Positions 38,011 through 50,632 of a stretch of 64,000 nt of DNA are shown here, in pieces. Source of the DNA: Ziziphus jujuba (taxonomy: Eukaryota > Streptophyta > Magnoliopsida > Rosales > Rhamnaceae); the NCBI RefSeq assembly GCF_031755915.1, contig NC_083388.1, positions 21,478,001-21,542,000 on the forward strand. The letters are read 5' to 3'. Under the pieces are notes generated by a model. That model saw only the letters and a list, made by a program, of their open reading frames with translations, was not told where the DNA came from and did no database searches. Numbering within the stretch: position 1 is the first letter of the stretch; the number at the start of each line of letters is the position of its first letter. The translations under genes were made by a program, and so were the position numbers.

Positions 38011-40900
38011 TTTTTTTTATTTTTTATTATTATTAGTGTACATATTTATCTTCTTTTTTTTGGAAAATGATTGTCTTCAATTAAAAACAATAGTTTTGTG
38101 GTAAATTAATATATAATACGCGTTTTAATCACAGATCATAACACAATAACAAAAGGTATTATTTTTTTAGCCAGATAATGTCTTTGATGGTGATTTTGAT
38201 TACTGAGAAATGATATGATTTGATTTTGGTGTGGGTGCAGCGAAGGACGCGTAACCGACTAGGCTTTCTAAACGTCAGAAGCATACAAAATTGAAGGAAA
38301 TAGTGCTTAAAGTGGGTGGTATTCATGCCTAAAGTAGATGGCAAATATATATATAAAGTAATGCAATAAATTCTTTATTTTTTATTTTTTTTCCGGAAGT
38401 TTGAGGCAACTGCTCCGCCCTTGTTGATCCTCTTCTTTCTTTTATTTATTACTATTTTTTTCTTTACTTTTTTTTTTTTTGGTTTTTTTTTTTGTTTAGA
38501 GAGTGTGAAGGGAAAAGAAAGATGATGTAATAAATAGCTCACCACCATCTCATGCTGATGACGTAGTGATGAATTTGGCAAAACAAAAAGGTGCTAAAGT
38601 TAAGGCATTAGCTTTTATTTTTATTTTTATTTTACTTTTTTTTTTCATTTCTTCTTTTTGGCTTACACCTAAAAGTTATGGCATTCGCATTCATTACTCG
38701 TTTATTGATAAAAAAAAAAAAAAAAAAACCCATGACATATGAAAAATTTATATAGTGGTTACTTGTGTCTCTTTTTTTCTTTTTTGGTGAATATAGTGGT
38801 TACTTGTGCCTTTTTTTGGTGAATAATAGTGGTTATTAGTCTCAATGATGAAAAAGCAGGTGATTCTGTTTTTGATTTTGATCTATGTCTATGTAAAAAT
38901 GAACTTTGAAAAGGAAAGACTGAGTGAGAGACAAAGGGTCTGTTTAATAACCTTTTTTAAAAATTATTTTTTATTTTTGAAAACAGAAAATTATTCTCAA
39001 AATAAAAATATATTGTATAGCCATTAATTTTTAAAAAACAAATAGAAAATAAAATAAAAAACAGAAAACAATAAAAAAATGTTTATCATAGTTTTCGAAA
39101 AAAATAAAAATATGTTGGTTTACTATATTTGGCATTGGAGTGTTAGTATAAGAGAGCAAGAATAACAATTTGCTCTACAAACACAGTTAATCAAATATTT
39201 ATTATTTTTATAAAATAATAAAATACTGTTTTTACTATATATTTTAAAAATAAAAAATAAAAAACACTGTCAAAACATACCCAAAGGATTTTTACCTAGG
39301 GGTGTGTGTGTGTGTGATTGTGTTTTTGTTTTTTGTTTTTTTCACCTGGGTTCTCCACCTAGGTTGACAAAATAAATTAATAAACAAAATAAATCTGCCT
39401 CGTCTTCGTTAAATTGGCCAACGAAGTAATTCTCGTATCAGCAATTTTTTTCTTTTGGGCTCAAGATGGTCTTCGGGACCAAGGTTGCATCAGGCTTGGT
39501 CTCTACATGATTGTGGCCCAAAATTGGTCCATTTTGTTTTCATCTCCCTCTTATTATTATTATTAATATTATATTTTTGATAAATTAGCAAAAACAGATT
39601 CTAGCATCGGATTCGACACTGATCATTCTCTGCTGTCCTTTCCGAAAGGGATATTTCTCACGGATGGTTAAGCAGGATAAAATAACCATCCTAACAGATA
39701 GACTTATAAGAAAATTGGCCCACTTGATTTATTTTATTTACATATATCTCTCATAGTTATTATTATTATTTATTATTATTTTCACTGATGGTTACAGGAG
39801 ATAATCTTTATCCTAAAATCTTAAATGCATGTTTTAGATTAAACTTTTTTTTAATATACTTTGGATTCAACTTCAATCACGCTTAAAACATGATCACAAT
39901 GTCACTTGATACTTGAAATATTTATTAGAATATACAAAGTAATTAATCTCAACTAATGCTTTTAATTTCAAATTTAAGTATTAATCCCTTGGAGAAAGAA
40001 CAGAAAAGAAATGGGAATCATCAAGTTGAATTGGAAAGGCAAAGGCCACAAAAAGCCTTAAAAGGGCATGCTATGAATTTCTTCAGCGACAGAATATTAT
40101 AAATATTAACAGACCCATTCCAAAAAAATTTAAGTAAAAAGGAAAAAAAAAAAAAAAGGGACCCACCCCTCCAAAAGAGAAAAAAAATAAAAAAACTAAG
40201 ATGTTGTATTTTTTTTAAAAAAAAAAAAAAAAAAAAGAACTAATGTTATGTTTGAATAATGGTAAAATTAGTGTAAATTTAATTTATTTGGAAGGGTGAT
40301 AATTTTTTTTTATTTGGATATTTATTGTGAGGTGGAAAAATGAAGATCTAGAAAATTAGATTCCCATCAATGTAGAAAAATATGTAAAAAAGTTGTTCCA
40401 CTTATAGAGTTGTCATTTTGAGAATCCGAAGAAATAGTTTTAATTTTTTTAAAAATATATATTTAATTAATTACAAGTCTCAATTTTCTTATTATTCACT
40501 AAACATATAAGGATAAAAATTAAATTTCAAAAAATTAAATTTTAAAAATCAATTTCTTTTTTAATTTTAACATTTTCCAAACGAAACCTAAGGATTTTTT
40601 TTTTTATTTCTTAGGTGTAATTTATTTATCTTAAATATTAGTTAATAATAATTAAAATATATTGAATATTTAAGTTAGCTTGAAAGTTAAGAAAGAAAAA
40701 CTGTAAATTCAATTATGTTGATTTTTATTTTGCTTTTTCTTAGCAATTTAAAATATCTATCAAACTATAACTAATACTTACTTAGTTTTTTTTTTTTTTT
40801 GGGTAAACATAGGTAATACTTACTAACAGTTATTTTATTTTTTTATAATTACATTAATTAACTTTTGATATAAATAAATTACACAATTAGAATGAAGCAG
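38011..40900. other. AT-rich spacer
   Basis: No supported gene. It contains poly-A/T runs and a GTGTGTGTGTG stretch near 39301-39316. The frame at 38159-38344 (minus) has less biased composition than its surroundings, but I do not recognise it. Confidence 0.5.
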
Positions 40901-40904
40901 AAAA

Positions 40905-41175
40905 TGTACCAGGTTGTCATGTGTTGTATTAGCCTTGTCACGTGTGTGTCATCTTGTGAGCGTAGGAAGTTATGGATAGCTGTTAAGTTTAACGGTGCTG
41001 AGCTGGTGCATTCCAGTTGCACAGCTGTCTCTTACTCTGTATAAATAGCTAATCCTTCTCAATGAAAAGCTTAAGGAATTTTCTCGGGAAAAATACACAG
41101 ATTTCCTCTGTTTTTTCTTTCTAGGTTTTCTTTCTCTTTATTTTCTTGTTATTTTTTCTTTGTTTTTCAACAAAA
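40905..41175 (+). mobile_element. Possible solo LTR
   Basis: A GC-richer block in AT-rich surroundings runs from TGTACCAGG or TGTTGTATTAG to ...TTTTTCAACA. It contains a good TATAAATAG about 130 bp in and AATGAAAAGCTTAAGG about 20 bp later, an arrangement typical of a copia LTR promoter. No flanking target duplication was confirmed and no coding sequence follows. It could instead be an ordinary promoter. Confidence 0.3.
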
Positions 41176-43177
41176 GCTAACCATATTACCAAATCATACT
41201 TAAATATAATGAATTTCTATTTTAAATTCTTCGTTAATAAGTTATAATTTTTTTTTCTTTTAGCTTTCAAAGAGATGGTCACAACAAAAGGTACATAGAT
41301 TCCATGTGTTAATGGGCCAAAAAGGTACTAATTAAAAATAGGAAATGAAGGTACAAATGTTCCATAAATCTTACATCATGTCTGCTTTAATAGAAAAAAA
41401 TAAAATATATTCATAAATAATAATAATAATAAAAATAAATAAACACTTTAATTAAATCATCTCCAACCCATTTCTCAATTCAATTTCAGCCGGTACATGG
41501 GCCTTATCCCTTAGGTCACACGGATAGTACAAAATGGAAAAAAGCCAAGACTCTTCCCAATTTCCCTCTACATAGAGTAAAAAGAAAATCAAGTTATAAT
41601 AAAAGAGAATCTTTTACAAGAATCATGGATATGGGCCAATTAATACTATTTTCTTTTTATATTTATATTCACAAAGGCAAACTCTTTGGTACTGAAGGGA
41701 AAAAAAAAGAAAAAAAAAAAAAAGAGTAAAATAATGTTAAACCAGATGGCCTACTCAAAAAGTCAAAAGAATCATTCTTTTAATCAAACCATATACAAAC
41801 CCTACATATTAGCTCTGGAAAAAGAAAAAAAAAATGAAAAACCAGATAAAAATCCTCACATCTAGTATTTATGAAAATGTAGGTACAGATTAGGTAGATT
41901 TTTGTGTATCTGATTTTGAATCCGGAAAACTGGGTGGAAGTCCATTTTTCACAGGAAGTGACGCATAAATGCGGTCCCTCAGGCAGTGATGTGTCTGATT
42001 AAATTCCACGCAAACTATTAAGCCCCAAAAACTACAAAAATATACATTACATGAGCTACTGTTTGTTGTCGTTTTTGAGTCTTTCTCTCTCTCATTCTCT
42101 TAGGTTAGGTGTTAGGTGAGGGAGAAGACAATGGCTAATGGGTTTTTCATAAAAGCTACATGAAAATCAAAACTAAGCTTACCAGACAATATGGGATATT
42201 ATATATTATGTTCTAAGCTGGAAAGAGAACCATCAATGCACTTATTGATCATGTAAGCTGCTATAAGAGTGTGGGAAAAAAACTACTATTCTCTCTGCTT
42301 CTCATAATTCAACAATCTAAAAGTCTTTTTTTTTGGTTGTTTCTTTTTTGTTATGGCTAAGATTAACATCCTACTTTTATTTTTTGATCATGTATTACTT
42401 TTGGTATCTTATGTGGGAAGGTCACATGAGATAGTGATGGACCATTTGTCCCCTCTCTCTCTCTCTCTCTCTCTTAATTATGGAGGTTGGAGAGAAAACT
42501 TGTACAATCACCCTCTAGAGAGTTAGGCAAGCTGAAGACCAACAATATGGGACCCATTCTAGTCATTTTTGGTTCTGTTTTCATTTGGACACTTTTAGAC
42601 TCTAAAAGGGCTTTTATTCAACTGTAAAACCCATGACTCAAATTTTGACGTTGAAAAGGGGGTTTGGAAAAGAGTTTTCAGCTTCTTAGTGATTATTTAA
42701 ACTGAAGAAATTAAATGATGGAAAAACAGAAATAATGAATTAGTATCAGCAAGAAACATGTTTATCTTGTCACTAAGGATAAGCATCGAAAGCAAAATCT
42801 AAGACAAAAGAATGAAGTCAAATTGAGAAAGTTAAACTCAAAGAGACAATTTATGATGCATAATAACAATGTTTTGCAAAAGAATTTATGGAGATGAATA
42901 AGAAGATAAGAGTGCATATACAGGGAAGTTAAGAAGGCCCATTACAACTACAACTGCCAGGCTCAGGGGTTCCTTGGAGTAGCATTAAAGACTTTCTGCA
43001 CTAGATCTTCATTGCACATCACCTATACCACACCCAAATAATTCTAAACAATTTTCTCTTTTCCAATAAAAGACAATGGAACAAAAAGAAGATGCAGATT
43101 ATAAGGAGGGAAAAGTTGGATTGATTGTTTCATGATTTTTTTTTTTTTTTTTTGGGGTCGATTTTTCTTTTTTGAAT
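41176..43177. other. Spacer and presumed formin promoter/leader
   Basis: A (CT)n tract at about 42452-42473 and a CT-rich stretch at about 42080-42100 may belong to the formin promoter or 5' UTR. A T-run at 43138-43153 lies 25 bp before the formin ATG. A tiny open frame starts at ATG 42131 (about 10 codons). Confidence 0.5.
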
Positions 43178-46100
43178 ATGGGTTATGATTCTGATATCTT
43201 GAACATGATTTTCATCATCATGTTCATGCTTTTATCATTAAACAATACCCACATTCTCATTGCCGGTTCTTTATCAAATGAATCAGAGGACTTGACCAGT
43301 GATCTTGTGCCACAGCAACTGTATTTCAATGGTGATATTGAAGATGGGATTCCAAGTCCTACCCAGATTGAGAAAGTTTCAGGGGAGGATGCGAATGAAG
43401 AAGAGAGAGTTTCAATCTTGGAGAAGTTCAGGGTTTTGCTTGGACTCAAGAAGTACTATATGAATTGGCCATTAAATGATCATGGTCATGGCCATGGCCA
43501 CTCTGTAAATGTGTCACCAGTACCTTCTCCATCACATTCCATCGATGCTGAAGCTCCAGCTCCTGCTCCTGTGCTGCACCACCATGCGCATTCTCATCCT
43601 CCGCCGCATCGTTTGCCCGCAACCCAACCCACTCATCTCAAGCTTCATGGAGAGAATAAAGGCAGAGTGAGAAAGATTCTTATAGCAGTGCTTGTCTCAG
43701 TAGGAGTTGCTACACTGTTTTGTGTTATTGGCCTCATCTGGGCTTGCAAGAAATACACAAAACATCAGAAGAAAAGCACAGGAACAATGTCAGTGTATGG
43801 AAAAACAAGAAGAAAAAAATCAAAGTATTCAAGTTTCAGAAAACCAGCAAGCAAGGTGAGATTAAATCCTGGTCTTGATCTGTTTTATCTTGATTCATTA
43901 GGACTGGATTTAGAGCAACAACAACAGACCACTTCTTGTCCTAAGGAAACTTCTGAATCTGTGAACATACCGCCAAATCATAGCATAGAAAAAGGTACAA
44001 TGCATGAGAGGAAGGAATCTGAACAAGAGTTGATGAAATCAGAAATTGATGACAATGTTAGTTCTTCTTCCACAAGAGAAATTATGTCTGTTCATGAGGA
44101 GGCAGATTCAATAAAAAATGAATCTGATTGTGCTAATTCCCCATATGGGGAGAAAGTACTTATTCCTATTGAAACTCACTCTTCTGATGATGAATCTTTT
44201 CATTCTTTCGGAGATTCGAGTTCATCTAACATCCGCCTTTCCAATGCTTCGGAGGGAAGTATGCGTGACACATTAGAGAGTTTCTCCCCAAAGGTGTCAA
44301 GCAATTGTTTCTTAGAGCTCACTTCTGTGGACTTACCCATTGTTGATACAAATGCGGCTTTGGACTTACCAACTCAGCTAGAAATCCCATATACAAACTC
44401 ATTCCCAGCAATGGATTTACAGTCTCCAAGTAAAGCAGAACAAATTTGTCAGAAGGATATGACAACTTTTTCTCCTCCTCCACCACCACCACCACCTCCT
44501 CCTCCAACCCCTCCTCCCCCACGCATAAACTTTCTTCCTAAACGTTCTTCTTCAAGGCCAAATAGAAATATGTCCAATGCTTCAAGCTCTTCCACATTGC
44601 CAAATTTATCATCTCCAAGAAAATCAGATTCTTCTCCTAAATCAAACCAAAGTTTGCAATCTGAATTTCCTTCTTCAGCTCAAAATCCCTCTATACCGTC
44701 ACAAAGTCCACCTTGTATTCCTCCACCACCGTGCCCACCTCCATTTCTTAAACCAAACAACAACGGATTGAAAACTCCACCTCCCCCACCATGTCAACTC
44801 CCTCAGTTTGCACCATTGGGAAAAGGTCGAACTCCATTGCCAAAACTAAAGCCTCTACATTGGGACAAAGTTAGGGCCGCACCGGATCGTTCCATGGTGT
44901 GGGACAAGCTGAGATCAAGCTCATTCGAGTAAGTTAGTTATCTCATGCTCTAGACTTCAAATTACTGAACCATTTTCTATCTGAAATCTGAACAACTTTT
45001 GAGTTGTGAAAATAGGTTGGACGAGGAAATGATCGAATCACTTTTTGGATACAACATACAAAAAACCATAAAGAATGATGAAGTAAAGAGCAAAAGCCCT
45101 TCTCCAAGCAAGCATGTCCTGGAACCAAAGAGACTACAGAACATAACTATACTCTCAAAAGCTCTGAGTGTTACCGCTGAGCAAGTATGTGAAGCACTAT
45201 TACAAGGTATATTATAACTGCTATACTTTTAGACAGTAATATGAACAACCACATTATGAGGAAAATATATGTTTAATAAGCCGAATAGTTTATTTCCATA
45301 TAAGTTAAACATATTCAGTCATGTCCAGTTCTGGTTATCAAGCACAAACTGACACGTAAAGGGTAATTTAATTAATTCATATGTAAAAAGCAGGGAACGG
45401 ATTGTCTTTACAACAATTGGAGGCGCTTGCAAAGATGGTACCCACCAAAGAGGAAGAAGGTCAGCTTTCTGGGTATAAAGGAGACATCAATGAACTTGGT
45501 TCAGCAGAGAGATTCGTTAAGGCAATGCTTCATATACCTTATGCTTTTCAACGAGTAGAAGCCATGCTTTACAGAGAAAATTTTGAAGACGAGGTTGTTC
45601 ATCTTAGAAATTCCTTCTCAATGCTAGAGGTAAATTTTTTCTATCTATCTATCCCACATTTCCAAAATCAAGACCAGTTCACAATTTTAATACCAATTTT
45701 TTTTTTTTTTTTTTTTTTTTTACTTTATGGCGCACGCATATATATATATATATATATATGCATATATAGGAGGCCTGCAAGGAACTGAGGTCAAGCAGGC
45801 TCTTCTTAAAGCTACTCGAAGCAGTGCTCAAAACAGGAAACAGAATGAATGTAGGAACCATTAGAGGAGGTGCAAAAGCTTTCAAGCTCGATGCCCTTCT
45901 CAAGCTCTCCGACGTGAAAGGTACAGATGGGAAGACTACTTTGCTCCATTTTGTTGTCCAAGAGATAATAAGATCAGAAGGAATCAGAGTTTCGACAAGC
46001 ATTATGGGGAGGATCAACCAGAAGAATAATAAAAACAGAACCCCAGAAGAGAAAGAAGAAGATTATCGAAGAATGGGGTTGGATCTAGTTTCTGGTTTGA

Positions 46101-46501
46101 GCACTGAACTTTACAACGTGAAGAAAACTGCTACCATAGACTTGGATGTTCTTGCTAGCTCTGTTTCGAACCTATCAGATGGGATGGCTAAGTTGCAAGG
46201 TCTAATAGGGAAGGACTTGGAAGAGAATGGGAAAAGTGGGAATTTCGTGAACTCCATGAATTCGTTCTTGAATTACGCAGAGAAGAATCTGAAAGGGTTG
46301 CAAGGGGATGAAGACAGGGTGTTGTCTCATGTGAAAGAGATTACAGAGTATTTCCATGGTGATGTGAGCAGGGAAGAAGGGAACCCACTTCGTATATTTG
46401 TGATTGTGAGAGATTTTCTGGGTATGTTAGATCATGTTTGTAAAGAACTTAGAAATGCAAGAGCACCACGCACGCCGAACCCTCTTGCTCCATTCCGGTA
46501 G
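43178..46501 (+). CDS. Class I formin-like protein
   Basis: Four exons, 43178-44928, 45016-45206, 45394-45629 and 45770-46501, encode 969 aa in phase. Formins nucleate and elongate actin; plant class I forms sit in the membrane. The start is ATG 43178; a second in-frame ATG near residue 10 would give a tidier signal peptide ([20 protein letters not shown]). Then come a short extracellular part with histidine clusters ([20 protein letters not shown]), a membrane segment at about 167-190 ([20 protein letters not shown]) and a basic stop (KKYTKHQKK). A Ser/acid-rich linker follows, then proline runs at about 431-450 and 515-545 (profilin-binding FH1). FH2 runs from about residue 550 ([13 protein letters not shown]) to about 945, with [20 protein letters not shown] and [19 protein letters not shown], the conserved core. 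It ends [12 protein letters not shown]. It resembles the FH11/FH4 type; the number is not assigned. Confidence 0.94.
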
Positions 46502-49291
46502 TCTCTAAATGAGAAGTTTAGATTTTTTTGTGTGTGTGTTTATAAGCAGAATAAGAATTCTGATTTTTTTTTTTTTTTTGGGGAATATTTTAGATTGGAT
46601 TTGCTTGCCAAACTAAGAAGTTGTTCTTTGTTTTAAAAGCTTCTTTTGAGTTGAATAGATTGTATTGTATTCATAATCTCAGAATTCTGAAGAATCCAGA
46701 CCACTCACCATCTATATTCCATAACCAAAACCCATGACGAAGAGTAGAGAAATTTTCCCGGCAAGCTTTCTTCTTGTTGTGAGATGATTTGGTAGACCAG
46801 GCATACAATAAAGGATATAGGCTGGTCAATTATAAAATGCCACATCATTGAATAATTTAAACTCAGCCTCAGTACTTTTGAACGCGACTCTGTCAAATAA
46901 AGTGAGTGAAAGTGAGCTGTCCCCCAAATATGGTTAAGCGTATAAATACATATTATATTATACAAAAAATTATTATTTTCAATTCTAAATGCATGAATTG
47001 TTATCGTGAAAATTGTGCAGTTTACATAACTTAAGATGATAAAAATACAGAGGCATTTTTTTTGTATTTGTATTTGAAAGTTGATTGAACTTGGATAAAA
47101 TAATTTAATAGAACTTGTAAAATGCATTCATCTGACAATATACATATTTGCATTTCTTTGATTCCACTTTGTCTCCTGCTAATAAATGGTTCCAAACCAA
47201 ATAAATAAATAAAAATAAAAATAAAATTCAAACATAAGCAAATCCATCAAGGTTTATAGAAAAATAAAGATGATTTTGGATTCCCAAGAGGATTCACCTC
47301 TTGATTTTAATCAATCGGTGAACCCACTAAAACTCATAACTTCTATCAAAAAATTTCATTTAAACTTTTTTTAATTTTATCTTAATTACAATTAAATTTA
47401 TATTTATAAAAAATCATATTTAAAATTTATTTGTAAGTTTTTTTCAATTATAAATTATAAATGTAACTACAGTAAAATTAAAAAATTTAAATGAAATTAA
47501 CGTTATATATTTCAAATATTCAAAATTTAGATAGTAAGAAACAAATTTCAAAAGAACAAGAATACTTTTTCTTTTTCTTTTCTTTCTGTCTTTCTTTTTT
47601 TTTTTTTCTTTTTTTTTCTTTTTTTTTCCTTGTTCTAATTAGCAATTTAAGGGATATATGAAAATTTTGCTTCATAACCATTAGAATGTCCATGAATCAA
47701 AGAGGGTGCTTCATAAATGATTTACCCAATATGGATTCATAAGAATTGGACAAGACCCATATCCTTAACAGACTTTTGTGTTACATGGAACTGGAAGTTG
47801 ACTTAGATTATCAATTATGTGGTGTTTAATAATTGGCCAGGCCTATATCTTACCTGGTAGACCCGGCTTACGAAATATGCTCTCCTTTTTCTTGGCCAAA
47901 TTCAATTGCCTTCCGTTTCAGAAATCAGTCTTTTAGAAATAATAATAATAATAAATAAAAGTAAAAAAATCTTTTTTACAATCTTTCTCTAAGAAGTAAG
48001 AATAAAGTGGGATTTCAACCAGTCCTCTGCTCGTTGCAACTTTGATAAGACACGTCCAATGATTTTCCATATTTAGCTCCAAGTTTGTTATCATTAAAAA
48101 GTATTTTGTTTTATTATTTTTTAATAAAAGTTTGAGTTATAATTACAAAGTTGGTAAATAATTTAGTCACTTCTTGTTTTTTATTTTTATTTTTTTTTAC
48201 TGAGAATAATTTAGTCACTTTAGTAGTTATTTTATTTCACTTTACACTTTATTTTACTATGATGAAAATTCAATAAAATTATGAAAATTATAAACTTAAC
48301 ATTATATTTGGATTGCTAGAATGCGAAGAATAGGAAGGAAATTATTTAAATTTTTTGTTTGGATATTTAAAAAAAAGTGAATTTTTTTTAATATTTCAAA
48401 ATTATATTTATTATTATTATATTAAAATATTTATTACTTTTTTGTTTCCTTTCTTTCATTAATCATCCAAACAATAATTATTAACAAATATTTTACTTTC
48501 TTTTTATTTTCTATTTCTTTTCTTATTAAACTTATCATTTCTTTTTTTTTTTTTTCCTTTCTCTTCCCTTTAATCTAAACATAGTATAAATCCTCATAAG
48601 AGGTTGTGAATTTAATTATTAATTAGATCCAAAAAAATAAATTTCAAAGTAAATCTGCCAATATTGTGATGCATATTTATGGCTGTCAAACCAAAAAACT
48701 ACTTTTTTATCTACCTACAACTATAGTCCAAAATTATTGAAAATCCATTGTTCTTGACCCAACATCTATATTAAAAAGATTCTCTAATAATAACTGTAAC
48801 CCCAAAAAAAGAAAAAAAAAAAAACTAGAATATTACTATTTGTCAGTACTCAGTACTGATCTCATCACCCATTAAATCAATATTCATATGTTAATTAGTA
48901 ATTAATGCATTTAAATCAATTCTTGACTTTGTAAAATATGAAAAATTGAATAGTTGCCACAAACATATTGGTAATCGAAATGCAAGCGTGAATCCTACTT
49001 ATGGTTCACTAATTTTGACTTGGAAAGGGTCAAACTTTTGAAAATTTTCACAGTTCCATTTTTTTGGGTATTAATTTTTTAGAAATTAGTATTCTTCATG
49101 TAATGTTTCGTTAGTAACTTGAATATTATAAATTAAAAATAAATTTGTATTTTAGAAGTTTTAGTTTTCCAACATTTTCAAAATGATATATTTATAAGTG
49201 GAAACAACCTTCTGACGTACTTGATCTAAATTTGACAATGTAATTCCTTGGATGCATATATTGCCATATTTAAATAACCATCCAAACACTT

Positions 49292-49324
<33 letters not shown>

Positions 49325-49600
49325 GTAATAACAAAACTAATTATCCAAATAAAATTTTTTTTTATCACTTTACTAAAAGCATGTTTGGTATGCATAGTAA
49401 ATGTAGATAGACATAGAATAATTATTTCATAAAATTGATTATTTTTATTTTTGATATATCTAAATTTTAAGAATATCTATTCCATATTTATTTCCCTATT
49501 TCGAAAAATAGCTAATTATTTTAAAAAGTTTAGGATTGGAATTTCTTTATTTTCAAGGATAAATATCTTTAGCATATATATTTATATATATATATATAGA
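46502..49600. other. AT-rich spacer downstream of the formin gene
   Basis: The first 200 bp should contain the formin 3' UTR. There is a CT/T-rich run at 47570-47632 and an (AAT)n microsatellite at about 49292-49324. No supported gene was seen. The minus-strand frame at 46705-47127 has no recognisable domain. Confidence 0.55.
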
Positions 49601-50490
49601 TTCTATGGTCGGGTCCGACTTAACAAAAAAATGGTGTAGTCCAAAAACATAAAAAAATAACCAGCCATTAGATTTTAACTTATTCAATAAACGATTCAGA
49701 TATTTTTTTGTCACACGTGAGAAAATTGCAACTTCAAAAAAAAAATTTTCAACATTCGTGCTTCAAAATATCATTTTCTTTCCCACTCATACTACTGTTT
49801 CACACAAACTTTACTATCTAAAAATTCCTAAATAAAATCCACTATCTCTCACCGTTTCAAAATTGCCAAATAAAATCCACCATCTTCACCATTCCAACCC
49901 CAGATATCCTTCTATTGCTTCCACTGCCCGGGTCTTCTTATTGACAATCCAAAATCCATTTAGAGCTTTGGTTAAATGTTAATATTTTTGAGCCATTGAC
50001 TCTTTTTTTTTTTTTTTTTTGGAGAGCCTTTGGTGTATTTATTTATTTATTTTTTTATAAGTGTGAACAAAAAACTAAAAAAAAAAAAAATCAATAACCT
50101 GCAAAACGCCACCGGCTTATGTACCAAACAAATGGGCATTTTCCTTCAGATTAAAAGCTGCTCTTTCTCGGTGGCCCAAAGTAGTCTCGACGTCGTCGAT
50201 AGTGAAGTCCCAGTGGTGACTGCATTGCTGTCCAAAGTAGAAAAGGCCCCTATGGCCTTAATAATCAAGTCTCGTTTGGCGGAGTTCTTTTGAGTCTTAA
50301 GGCTCCGATCTTAATCGAATATGAGGTTAAGAGTTTCTACTTGGAGAGTTTTGATTAAGCTGTGAGGGATGAGCAAGCGATCATAGAGGAGTTAGATTGG
50401 TGGGGTTTCAGAAAACAAGAATTGAAATGGTGGTATTATGAGTTGAATTGAATATTGGAAAGAAGCAGGTTTGAGGATGTAAAGTTATGG
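49601..50490 (+). repeat. Left terminal inverted repeat of the foldback element
   Basis: This arm pairs with 54000-54871. Landmarks are TCACACGTGAGAAAATTGCA, AATCCAAAATCCATTTAGA and GTGAGGGATGAGCAAGCGAT, each present inverted in the right arm. It includes an open frame at 50030-50293. Confidence 0.8.
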
Positions 50491-50632
50491 AAATTTTTTT
50501 TTTTTTTAATTCATTTGTAACTTTTTTATATTTGCAAGTATCATTCAAAATAATAAAATTCAAACTTAACAAAAAAATTTGAGAACCAATTGAAAATTAC
50601 AAAATTGAAAGGATAATTAAAAAAAAATTGGG

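Noticed and set aside
38159..38344. 61-codon minus-strand frame of normal composition
   Set aside because: No family recognised and no neighbouring exon; may be a transposon scrap but cannot be supported.
46705..47127. 140-codon minus-strand frame downstream of the formin
   Set aside because: Ile/Phe/Tyr-rich from AT-rich DNA, no recognisable domain, no promoter or splice structure, and it overlaps the probable formin 3' flank.
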